Shown here in pieces: positions 30,753 through 41,039 of a stretch of DNA of 64,000 nt; position 1 is the first letter of the stretch; each line of letters starts with the position of its first letter. The notes under the pieces are model-generated. The model ran no database searches, was not told where the DNA came from, and worked only from the letters and a program-made list of their open reading frames with translations. The DNA is from Marsupella aquatica. Taxonomy: Eukaryota > Marchantiophyta. The stretch covers positions 11,408,001 through 11,472,000 of the forward strand of contig OZ316899.1 of the NCBI GenBank assembly GCA_973895155.1, written 5' to 3'. Position numbers and translations under genes: made by a program.

Positions 30753-32580
30753 CAGGCCACTCATCCTGCTCTTGTTTCCACTCCCCCACCAGCTAGGAGG
30801 GCTCCTACTGCATCAGTTGCTCCTCCTTCTAGTGGCAAAGCACCCGACGCTAACAAATTGCCCAAGCAGCAACAGAAGCAACTAGCTCAGAAGGAGGCTC
30901 ACAACGCACAAGCAACTCAACTCCAGTCTCTGACTCATGAGGTTGAGTCCCTACGTGCCCAACTTGCCAACATCAAAGGCAAGTCAACTGCCTCTGTTGG
31001 TCCTTCTCAACCGGCTGGTCACGTGCAACCCATCCCTGGCCCAGGCACCACTGATAGTTCAGCACCTCTACCCCGCTCTTTTTATGGCTTGCCATTTGAT
31101 GCTCATATGGGTGAGTGTGTGCTATCCTCTGCTACACAGCCTGGCCTTACCGCAGAATTTTCAGATTCATTATGCCCTTCCTATTTTGCTTACCATCAGG
31201 CCAGTGTTGCCTCCCGTACTGCTCCCACATGCCGCATTGTACAGGCTGATGGTCTTGCTGCCGGTCCTATAACTAGAGCCAGGGGAGCTCGGGCTGTCAT
31301 GCCCCAATCGTTTCAATCGCTCACACTTGCTGAAGAGCACACCTTGTTGGCGAGGGGGGAGGGAGCTGCAGCTACATCCATTCCACCACCAGGTGCTGCT
31401 GACATTTCACAGGGAGTTGTTTCTCCTGAGCTGCTTGAGCATTTCACCTCCGGTATGGCACAAAGGATTCTTACAACTCCACTTTTCAGTTGCCATGATT
31501 TACAACTGGATGCTAGAGCTGTCATGAGAGCGCTAGAGGGCTCACTGCATTCTTCATCAGCCCTTGTGCCACCGGTTTTGGAGGTCCAATCTCATGTACA
31601 TGCTGGATCTTCTTCTTCTCCATTACATGCTTCCACTGGTTTGGCTATCCCAGTACCAATTTCTTGTGGTAGAGATGACAGTATTGCTGCAGATTGTGTG
31701 ACCAGAGCTACACTTGATTCTGGTCATGCTGCTCCATCTTTCCTGGCTATGCTGTTGAGTGAGAAGACCGTGGACACTAACTCCCTTCACAAGGTACCTC
31801 ATCATTTGCCAAAAGTGGTGCCTAGTGACAGGACTTTAGTTTCCACCACCATTGCCATTGTTGACAACAGGAATTAAGTGGTCAAGTTGGAGGGTCACAC
31901 TCCTCAGGTGGTCATGCTAGACACAGGCGCTCAACCAGAGATATTGGGCATTCAGTTTGCCAAGAAGATGAGACTGCTGATTGATCATTTACAACAATCC
32001 AGGTGGCACATTCGGACTGCTAGTGGCACTGTGGAGGATGTGCTGGGTGAGAGTTCTACTTTACTCACTCTCACTTTTAATGGAGGTACAGATCAGGAAT
32101 TGCATTTCCCAGTCAGATATTTGGTTACCAATGCCACTACGTATGATGTGCTCATTGGCCAGGAGGCTTTGTTCCCACCAGGTTTTACCATTGACAACTG
32201 GCATGAGCATGCGTACTACAGAGTTGATTGGCATACGGATGGCTCACACTTGGGCTACATTCCACTTGATTTGCATGGTGCCCATACACCTATGGCTCAC
32301 CACTGTGTGTTGAAAGCAGTGCACACAGCTACCTATGTCAACCACCCATTGCAGGATTGGATTGAGGAGGATGATGATGAGGTGGCTACTGCACATGCTG
32401 CTGCACGTATAGCAACACTTTCCAGCAACGTGGATCATCAACCAGAGGTGGTACAACGGCTCCAAGCAGCCCATGGACCTTTGGTGGCTGCATTGCGCAA
32501 ATTTGAGGACCTTGGGCAGCACAATGGCCAACCAATAGCCCCAATCTTGAGCGCACCAGTTACATGGACTCCTCCTTCAA
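30753..32580 (+). pseudogene. Element D linker and aspartic protease
   Basis: It continues the gag frame: a Gln-rich coiled segment (LTHEVESLRAQLANIKGK), then a long low-complexity linker, one TAA (31875-31877), then the retropepsin core VVMLDTGAQPEI (D-T-G active site, about 31910) with the second-half motif YDVLIGQEAL. The protease would cut the polyprotein during particle maturation. Beyond it an acidic stretch (IEEDDDEVATAHAAA) leads straight into the methyltransferase domain in the same frame. Confidence 0.75.
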
Positions 32581-33535
32581 ATGGCCTTACATTGCTTGAG
32601 ATTTTTGGTGGCATTTCTATAGGCCTAGAAGCTCTCCTACAGTCTGGCATGGTGGTGAAGCAGTACATCTATGTGGATATTGATCCAGGTGCAAGGCAAG
32701 TGGTTGAATCTCGTCTGCTGGAATTTTCAAAGTGATTTCCCCAGCAGTTTCCACACAGTGCATGGAAGTCTGCATTTTCTTTCTTCCCTCCAGATATCCA
32801 GCTTGTCTAGCACCGGCACTTAACCCTTCTTGGCTCCCTTGATTTGATCATAGCTGGTTGGGAATGCCAAGGGTTTTTAGCTGCTGGTCACGGTGCTGGA
32901 CTGCATGATTCTCGTTATGGCCTTTTCACAACATTGGTTCAGGTTTTCACCTGGGCTCAATCTCTTTAATTACCCTGCTATTGGTTATATCATTGAGAAT
33001 ACTCCATCTCAATTTGACCAGCGTCCACAGGTCAAAGAGGATTCAGTGTGGTCCAGCACTACTTGGGACCACCCCTTCTCATTGATGCAGTGCACTGTGG
33101 TTCTTATGCACATCGTCTTCGTAAGTTTTGGACTAACCTTGCACCACCTTCCTTGCTGGAGTTAGCTCTTCACCACACATCCAGGGACACTAACCTCACA
33201 GTGGACCAGATTTTGGATCCTGAAAATTCTTGCCAACCAGTTACACGGCAAGAGCCAGCACCTTGGTATCCAGCCAATACCATTGGACAGCCCCGTGCTG
33301 CTTGGCCTACATTTGTATCATTTCCAGGTGCACATGCCTTTCAGGGTGATGGTCTTGGCCTGGTTTATCAACATTCTATCGGTACTTGGGATGAACCTAG
33401 TCCTGAGGAGAGAGAACGGGCTATGGGCTTCCAATTTGGTACTACAGGCCACACCCAAATCACCAGGCTGGTCAGGAATGCTTTACTTGGCAGGGTAATG
33501 GATCTTAATGCTCTCACTTGGCTTCTGGTCACTTG
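32581..33535 (+). pseudogene. C5-cytosine DNA methyltransferase domain (DNMT3-like) within gypsy pol
   Basis: Motifs come in conventional order. Motif I: LLEIFGGISIGLEALLQSG, then IYVDIDPGA (32596-32695). After a TGA (32733-32735) and a TAG, the motif IV region is LDLIIAGWECQGF, then the SRYGLF helix (32830-32925). Motif VI is YIIENTPSQFDQRPQ in a shifted frame (about 32980-33030). Motif VIII is LIDAVHCGSYAHRLRKFWTN, then motifs IX/X PSPEERERAMGFQF and TRLVRNALLGRVMDLNALTW, ending at about 33535. AHRxRxFW and LLGR recall DNMT3. The canonical Pro before the catalytic Cys reads Glu here (ECQ). Two frameshifts and three or more stops mean it is inactive in this copy. It lies between protease and RT, in the polyprotein frame on both sides, so it was translated as part of Pol. 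Confidence 0.82.
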
Positions 33536-35280
33536 CATCCTTTTTCAGATGTACATTCATCCAGCATCTGGAGTTCCAGCTCTACCACTCCATGGTGCTG
33601 CTACATGGCATCCAGACCAGGTGCACTTACCTCTATTCAACACTCACCGCTGTAGTCCAAGTGTTGGGGGGGAGGAGGTCCCTTGTAACGTGGCTGACAA
33701 TATTTCTGAGTTTCATGGTGTGGACCAACTCAGATCAGCAGGTACAACAGGCCTTGGAGAGGCCTCATCACCTTATCAACAACATGCTAGCAGCTTGGAC
33801 AGTGGAGAGGCTAGCACTTCTGGCTCTTCAAGCACGAGTACATCAGGTCCTATTCCTAGTGTTGCCAACTACACATTCATCATGGGCAACCACCTGAGTA
33901 AAAGACAGAAGGACCAGCTGCTGAATTTGCTCCTCAAGCATGAGAACGTGTTTGCTTTCTCTATGAAGGACTTGGGTAAGTGCAAGACTATGCAGTTCTC
34001 CATTGAGTTGGCTAATGAAACACCTATCTTCAGGCGGAGACACCGTTTGAGTAAGCATGAGTGGCAGCTGGTGGATGAGAGGTGCCAAGAGCTCTATGAA
34101 GCTGCTCTTATTCAGCCATCTACATCAGATTTTGCAGCAGCTACAGTGATGCCAGCAAAGAAGGATTCCAGTGGATTATGGACAGAGAAGCGCATGTGTG
34201 GGGACTACAGGCCACTGAACCTGGTCACACCCCAGGATAGGTACCCCATGCCACGGCCAGAGGAGCTATTTGACAGCATTGGAGACTCAGACATCTTCAC
34301 TCTTGTGGATCTAAGGCAAGGCTTTAACCAGATTTTGCTGCTTGCAAAGGACCGCAAGAAAACAGCTTTCCATGGTAGTAACCAACTATGGGAGTGGTTA
34401 GTGATGCCATTTGGCTTGAAGAATGCGCCCATATTCTTTCAAAGAGTCATGGACCAGGTTCTTCAAGGTGCTGAGTTTCTAAAATGCTACATTGATGATG
34501 TGTTGGTCCACAACAAAGGATTTGACCAGCATCTACTTGACCTTGAGGAGCTATTCATGAGGCTTAAGAAGGTGAACCTAAAGATACACCCCAAGAAGTG
34601 TGAATATGCTGTCAAATTAGTAGTATACCTTGGGCACCGCATTCTTCCAAATGGAACCATGGCTCACTAGGCCAAGGTGGTATCCATCTTGGAAATGCCC
34701 ACTCCTACCGATGTTCACACTTTGAGGAGTTTTATTGGGTTGTGCAATTACTACCGGATCTACATCAAAGATTTCAGCACCATTGCACACCCATTGTATG
34801 CTTTGTTGAAAAAGAATGTGACTTGGACATTGAGTACAGATGCTGAGGCAGCATTTGCCACTTTGAAGGAGAAGCTCTTAGAATACCCGGTGCTGAGAAG
34901 ACCTGATTTCAGCAAGGTCTTTGTGCTACACACAGATTAGAGTGCCCTTGGGATTGGTGCCATTTTTGGCCAGCATGATGAGGAAGGTAAAGAGTACGTC
35001 ATTGCCTATGCATCCAGGAGCAACAATCAGGCAGAGAGTCATTATTCTTTGTATGAGGGTGAATGCCTTGCTGTTGTGTGGGCTATCATACATTACAGGC
35101 CTACCTCTATGGGACCAGGTTTGTCCTCTACACCGACCACCAGCCCTTGAAGTGGTTGATGACCAACGACAAACTTACTGGCAAGCTTGCTCGTTGGGCG
35201 CTCATACTCCAGGAGTATGATTTTGAGGTAATTCATAGGCCTGGTGTGACACATCAAAATGCTGACACTATGTCCCGCAG
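33536..35280 (+). pseudogene. Element D reverse transcriptase and RNaseH
   Basis: A Ser/Thr-rich spacer is followed by the RT: FRRRHRLSKHEWQLVDE, DYRPLNLVT, YPMPRPEELFD, TLVDLRQGFNQI, the WLVMPFGLKNAPIFFQR block and the catalytic YIDDVLVHNKG (about 34490). The thumb and connection regions follow a TAG (34668-34670), and RNaseH begins near 34915 with another TAG (34938-34940). After a frameshift near 35063 come [11 protein letters not shown] and the RNaseH end MSRSP. RT copies element RNA into DNA and RNaseH removes the template. Both TAG codons fall where Gln (CAG) fits the family. Confidence 0.85.
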
Positions 35281-36554
35281 CCCTTTGATTGCCTTTGATG
35301 ATTCCTTAGATGCACGGCAGGATTTTGACCAGGTTTCTATCCTGTCTACATTTCATGCATCTACCTATCTTGCTTTGCTGCCATGCTACGTTGTTGACCA
35401 ACCTGTGGTGGACATATGGGAGGACAGCGACACTCTGAGATTTTTGCAGCATGGGGAGTACCCCATACATGTTACTGCAACCCAGAGAGACCAAATTCAG
35501 CAAAGGTCCAAGCATTACTTGTGGAAGGGAGATCACCTCGTGCGTTGCTTGCCAGACAGGGAAGTGGTGGTTCCACCCATTCATGAGAGGGTTGGCCTTA
35601 TTCGTAAGGTACATTCTGAGCTTGGTCATTTTGGCGTTAAGAGGACTTACAGCCTCTTGGTCCCTCATTATCATTGGAGAGGCATGCATGGCCAGGTTTG
35701 AGATGTTATTGCCCGGTGTGAACAGTGTGATAGGGTGAGGACTTCTTTCACATCTCGGCAACCCACACTTCATCCTATTTAGGGCATGTTTTATTGTTGG
35801 TCATGTGATTTGGCTGGAGAATTACCCCTCACGTCTTGGGGTAATCTCTACATTTATATCATGATAGAGCATTTCTCCAAGTGGATAGAACTTGTGGCAT
35901 TGCCAGATAAGACCTCCCGTAGCACCAGCCAGGCATTCTTGCAACAAGTTCTCAGCCACTTTGGAGCTTGTGCAGAATGTCTTGCTGACCAGGGCTCAGA
36001 GTTTAGAGGAGAGTTCCAGGAGCTGCTTGATCAGGCCCTCATTGATCATCGCCGGACATCACGAGATCACCCACAGGCAGATGGCTTGGCAGAGCGCATG
36101 GTTCAGACATGCAAGAAGGGCCTCCGAAAGATCTGCCTCACCAAAAACAAGGAGGATTGGGACCTGGCCTTACCCTACATTGCCATGGATGTCTAGACAT
36201 GCATCATTGTCTAACTTTTCTCCCTACTTCTTGTTGTTTGGTCATCACCCAGTTCCACCTTTTGCTATTGCTGCTCACATGCTTCAGGTGGTGGACTTGG
36301 ATTCAGCTGTGACTTGGTCTGCTGTGATCTCTAAGAGGGCTGCCCTATTCAGGAGGGTTATGCCCATGGCCATGGAGAATTTGGCCATTGCACAACACAA
36401 GGACACATTGCGTTATGCACACACACGAGGGAGCACTTTTCAGTCCAAGGTCAAGAAGTTTGATGTGGAAGATTTTGTGTACTTGCAGCGGCAAGCTAAC
36501 GACACCCTGGACACCTCTACCACTCGTACTATTCTTAGGGTTAAAGCTATTTGA
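35281..36554 (+). pseudogene. Element D integrase
   Basis: An HHCC zinc finger (HSELGHFG ... CEQCDRV) is followed by the catalytic core, with the second Asp in LADQGSEF and the Glu in QADGLAERMVQ. A frameshift near 36190 leads to the C-terminal block (ASLSNFSPYFLLFGHHP, then the SH3-like KKFDVEDFVYLQRQAND). A TGA (36552-36554, probably from CGA) separates it from the in-frame PHD finger. Integrase joins the element DNA to the host chromosome. Confidence 0.82.
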
Positions 36555-36845
36555 CCGTCTGGAGTGCTAGAGTTACAAGGGGCAGATGGGCGCACAATTG
36601 CTGACAATGCCAAGAATTGCGCCCCTTGTCATCTGCCTAACCTGGATCCCACCATTGTGACTTCTACCTGGATTCTACCTGTGGACTACCCTTGCAAAGT
36701 GTGTTTGCAAATTGATGATGCTGACCAGATGCTGCTGTGTGATAATTGCAATGGAGGATACCATCGTTTTTGCCTTCGGCCTGAACTTACCCAGGTGCCA
36801 GAAGGGTTATGGTTTTGCCCTTCCTGTGCTCCACATGCTACCTGA
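36555..36845 (+). CDS. PHD finger at the C-terminus of element D Pol
   Basis: In frame with the integrase C-terminus after one TGA. A short linker with a CAPCHLPN segment precedes a complete PHD finger (36693-36827): C-x2-C-x11-C-x2-C-x4-H-x2-C-x14-C-x2-C, with the usual Trp two residues before the seventh Cys (LWFCPSC). PHD fingers usually read the N-terminal tail of histone H3. At an integrase end it could steer insertion to chosen chromatin, as chromodomains do in other gypsy elements; that is inference. The frame ends at TGA 36843-36845. Confidence 0.85.
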   Translation, partial: PSGVLELQGADGRTIADNAKNCAPCHLPNLDPTIVTSTWILPVDYPCKVCLQIDDADQMLLCDNCNGGYHRFCLRPELTQVPEGLWFCPSCAPHAT

Positions 36846-36873
36846 CTTTTCTTCAGCCCTCCTTTTGGCTGTG

Positions 36874-36890
36874 GTCTGGGGGGGGGGGTA
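36874..36890 (+). other. Element D polypurine tract
   Basis: A run of ten G after GGTCT, just upstream of the 3' repeats; probable plus-strand primer. Confidence 0.6.
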
Positions 36891-37598
36891 CAAAGGTTTA
36901 CACCTCCACTACGTACATACCACCTCAGTTGCTTTTTCTTGGCACTTGTGAATGTGATTGGACTTTTTCTAAGGATGTTGGTTGCTAGCAGCTTGCACAT
37001 ATGCATTGCCGATGACTTGTATGTTTTCGATACACCATGGCTACGATACTATATGTCACGACAGTTTTCATGCTGAGGGACAGTGCCTCTTGTGCACATC
37101 GGCATGTCCCTCGCATGCCCGCTAGGTATGTAGTTAGGGCTAGTGTACTACTTGAGTTAGTGTCATGTTCTTGTAGCGAGTCTGGGCCATTCTTGAAGCA
37201 AAGGTGTTTGTTAGTGTGATGCCTGGACATGGTCCTACTTAGGGCATGTTTTTCTTTGCCATTTTTAGTTCTTCTTGAATCGCTATTGACAAAGCTCAGA
37301 CAGTGCTCGTCGGTTCCTACACGGGATTCACACAGTGATTCGTTAGATGCTCCCGGCCGATCTTGGCATCCCGCTAGTTTTCAATTTGATTTCAGTACGA
37401 TTGTTTCTCTTACGCCTTTTATATACAGAGGTTTACACCTCCACTACGTACATACCACCTCAGTTGCTTTTTCTTGACACTTGTGAATGTGATTGGACTT
37501 TTTCTAAGGATGTTGGTTGCTAGCAGCTTGCACATATGCATTGCCAATGACTTGTATGTTTTTGATACACTATGGCTACGATACTATATGTCACGACA
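36891..37598 (+). repeat. Element D 3' end: X-Y-X repeat arrangement
   Basis: A segment of about 170 bp (X: AGGTTTACACCTCCACTACG ... TATGTCACGACA) occurs at about 36894-37060 and again at about 37430-37598. Between them lies Y, the LTR copy matching 27663-28012. The 5' end has only Y. This suggests a partial duplication or recombination at the 3' LTR. Confidence 0.65.
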
Positions 37599-37788
37599 CC
37601 ATTCTGAAATGGAGGTGTGAGTGTCGCGCCCCTAACCCGGGCCTTAAATCCGGTTTAGTTCCATGCGGCGACTTTGACCACCAGTAGGGGTGAGGGTTTG
37701 GGCAAGGAGGTGTGTAGTGGCCTTGATTGACCCTAAGTTGGGCTAAGGCAATATACTTACTGGTATAACACTCACGCAACTCGGACTA

Positions 37789-37823
37789 GTCATAGGTATG
37801 TTTGTTTTCCACCGCTGGAATAT
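37789..37823 (-). promoter_or_regulatory. Conserved LTR 3'-end motif, solo C copy
   Basis: Minus strand: ATTCCAGCGGTGGAAAACAA then ACATACCTATGAC, about 170-200 bases before the LTR 3' end. Confidence 0.5.
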
Positions 37824-38605
37824 CCCCACAGTTAGTGACTCGGACTAACTCCCGGCTTGGGGCTTTCAAGCCATCGATGCGACAGAACCTTGTGACATGC
37901 AATGGGTGGCAATCCCTACCATTAGTCCGCACCCGGTACGTCCCTTGAAATAGCGCCTTTGCCCATACAAAGCATACACACAACACCAGTTACTCGCAAA
38001 AACATTAGAGGGAAAAGACTATATTTACTCAATGAAGAATTAGTTTACATAGTTGACTCGACTTCTAAGGGGGTCAGCAGGCCTAACGGCAGTCAATGCC
38101 CAGTCTCTACGAGGCCCCACCCCGCACCTGCCCAACAAGCTTGACTCTGGCTCTCACTCCTTGGTGCGCTCTGACCCTGCTTAGGCCGGGACTCCCCGTG
38201 CCTCGCCTTTCCTTACGCTGAGATAACTAAGCCTTCTCCCCCTTCCCACAGCGAAAGGGGAAGCCTAAATACTACATTCGCGGAAAGGAACCGGGGGATA
38301 CTACCTTCCGGGGTAATGCCTACTGACTAACTACCCTCTGACTAGCCGGCCGCACTCCTCTGACCGGTTGACCGTTGACGACAAGGGCGCTGACCGGAAT
38401 GGCATTAGCTAAGTCTACTGACCAAAATCTAGTTGATGGTCTCTATCCTACGTTGGCTGATCCTAACTGATCTGCTCCTAATTCTTCCTATTGTGCCACT
38501 AATTGGCGCCTAGTGACAGCTATTCTGTCGTTACGCCTAACCAGAAGATGCCGCTGACTCAACCACCTTGCACGGCGCCTGCTTCCTCACTTTGCTAACC
38601 ACCCC

Positions 38606-40880
38606 TTACGTGCGAGCCGTGGTCGGACCAGGGTTTGTCCCCCTGTCAGGGCAAGACCTCGAGCCACCTTGATCAGAGGTGGGCCCAGGTCTTCCCCGCT
38701 GGAGGACGAGTAGGGTAATGCGGTCCTGCAAGGCCTTGTTGTCCTGCACCGCCTCCTCCGCCTCATTTGCAGCTTCGTCGACCTCTGTTTGGAGCCGTGC
38801 TACCTCCAGGTTGAGCTGGTCGATGGAGTCACGATGGGTCTGGTCCTGCGCCAACAATTTATCCCGTTCGGCGGAGAGACTAGCTACCTGCTGAGCTGTT
38901 TGTAGGAATTGGTTGTTGAGGTCGGTCAGGTTGGTAACCCGGGCTGAGGATTCCGATCGCAACTAAAGCACGGTATCGTCCATCTTCTTGAGATCCGCTC
39001 GCGCCTTGCTTAACTCCTAGGTTAGTCCGTCCTGCTGTTCAACGGTGCGGACTAACTCCTCACGGCGGGTAGTGGCCTCCTCCTCGAGGTGTTCTACTAG
39101 CATTTGGAGGCACCCGATCTCATTCCCCTTTGCCATGAGTTCTTCTTCCAAGCAGCTTACGATCTGTGGTTGGTGCTCTAACATGAAGAAGGCTGGTTGA
39201 AAGTACGCTGAGACTTGTTGTTCGATGTACGTTGCCAGCTCCGTTGATAGAGTCTGACTAATCTTCTGGACCAGGTCGTAGGCCATGGTCCCTGGGGCTA
39301 CTTGGTAGTCCTCCATCCTCTCGGGTACCGGTGGTTCCTCGGGCGGGGCAACGAGCTCCTCCGTAGTCTGCGCTGGGGAGGGGAAGGTTTCTTCAGGTGG
39401 TGGAGGGATTGGAGGTGGTTGTATTGGGGGTAGCGGAGGCTCGAGAGAAGGGGGCGGCGGAATTTCAACCCAGGGAGGTGACGGAGTATTAGTCGGGGCT
39501 TCCGGCTCGGGGTTTGCCCGAGGCGAGGTAGTCTGCTCGTTCAGGGTAGCCTCCTCCATAGCGGGGTGACATTAGTCGGGGCTGAGGTGGCCATATTCTT
39601 TCCCCTGGCCTCCCGCCGTGCCTTGTACCAGGCGAGGATGATGGCGATATGACTTCCCAGGTAAGTCTTCCCCCTATAGCCATACCTCCCTGAGCCCGCT
39701 TAAGCTCTCCCGAGAACCTTCGATAAAAGAATTGGGCCCAGTTTCGCCGTTTGTACTGTTCCACCTGCACGATCGTGCAGAGGGAGATCCCGGATCGTGG
39801 CTCAATCATGTGTAGGGTAGTCCGTATGAAGTTAAGCCGCTCCATGCAGATTAAGTTGGTGCACGACCCCTGCTTGTATCCGTTGTCCACCTTACCTTTG
39901 GGTTTGAAGTGCCGAGGTGTATACTCCTTATCCCGAATTTGGAGTTCAACCGGCATTGGCCCGATTGGCAGGCAGAAGATCTGTGCTAACCGATGTTCCG
40001 TGAGTGATAAGGTCTGCCCTAAAACCTTAGTGGTCGATGCGTCGGTGTTGAAATTGGAGATGAACTCACAAATCTCCTTTGGCCCGGCCGCGCACGGTCT
40101 CCATAGCAAGTGAGCGAACTGATCCAACTGATGCTCCTTGAGATAGTCCGCGTGGTCGAGTTTCTTGATCGCAATCCAGACTACCTCGGGAACACGGATT
40201 ACCTGTAATAAGTTAGACTTGGGATTATCCGGGGGCCGTCGGGTCTGGTTGGCCGGGGGGTTTGTCGGGGCAGGTGCAGGAGCGGCTTTGGTTCGCATTG
40301 TCGATTCGAGGGCCGGCGTCGTTCTTACCCGCTTACAAGAACGCTGCTCGAGATGCGGACTAACTCGCTCAAAACCCAAAGAATACTCGGTGTTGTTCAC
40401 GGGACAGACTTGGGACCGGTTTGGAGGTACGCCGATGGTCATCGGCTGAGGCGCTGGTGGTGTCGGTGTAGCCATATCCCAGTTAAAGGCGTTGGAGCTT
40501 TCCCCGGGGAACATAAGATTACACACCGCTTCCTGTTGTCTGCTGATGTCTTCTTGGCGCTTTTCGGCTGCGATCTGCTGGTCTAGGTACCCCGGGATCT
40601 TGTCAAACTTTGCTTTTTGCCTGTGCTACCTTGGCCACCAACTTTGCGTATCTTCTTTCGTAAGCGGCTTTCTCGGGACAAGAGTACCAGTAAGTCTCGG
40701 TGAACTTAGCACCTACCTCGCCAAACAAGGTCCAGAATCCCAAGGCTGTAAGGGTCATACTAACCTTTGTAGTCTGGTTCGTCGAGTCCGCGTTCCCGCT
40801 GTTCGGTGCGCTTACTGGTGGAGGCCTTCCTCACCCCGACTAAATCTTGCCACAACCCGCTCTTATCCCTCAATGATCTC
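38606..40880 (-). pseudogene. LTR-borne ORF of the solo family-C LTR, decayed
   Basis: Minus-strand pieces 40526-39489, 39559-39017 and 38962-38606 match the intact frame at 54309-56756 almost residue for residue (for example VIRVPEVVWIAIKKLDHADY, IQPPPIPPPPEE, LNLEVARLQTE). Frameshifts and stops break it. Domains are as in the intact copy: a globular block, a Pro-rich linker and a coiled coil. 37623-38605 is the 3' non-coding part of the LTR. Confidence 0.8.
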
Positions 40881-41039
40881 CTCGTAAAGGTTAGCTTGAT
40901 TCGAGCAAGAAGGCGAGAGAATGGTGTGATGCCTAGCCAGGAATCACTCGGCCAGTTAAGTGGGTAAAGCAGGAGTGCACCCTAGAAACACCTTAGTATA
41001 GGGACAAAACAAGGAAAATATAAACAATTAGGGGCGACT

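Larger units (their letters stand above)
27663..37598 (+). mobile_element. Ty3/gypsy retrotransposon D with DNMT and PHD domains
   Basis: About 9.9 kb. It starts TGTCATGCCGAGGGAC and ends ...TATGTCACGACA. CCAT lies on both sides (27659-27662 and 37599-37602), supporting these boundaries. Order: LTR, 1.6-kb leader, gag with two zinc knuckles, aspartic protease, cytosine-methyltransferase domain, RT, RNaseH, integrase, PHD finger, polypurine tract and 3' repeats. Several stops and frameshifts show that this copy is dead. Confidence 0.85.

Noticed and set aside
32733-33165. Independent small genes in the frames between DNMT motifs I and VIII
   Set aside because: The pieces together carry motifs IV and VI of one methyltransferase broken by frameshifts.
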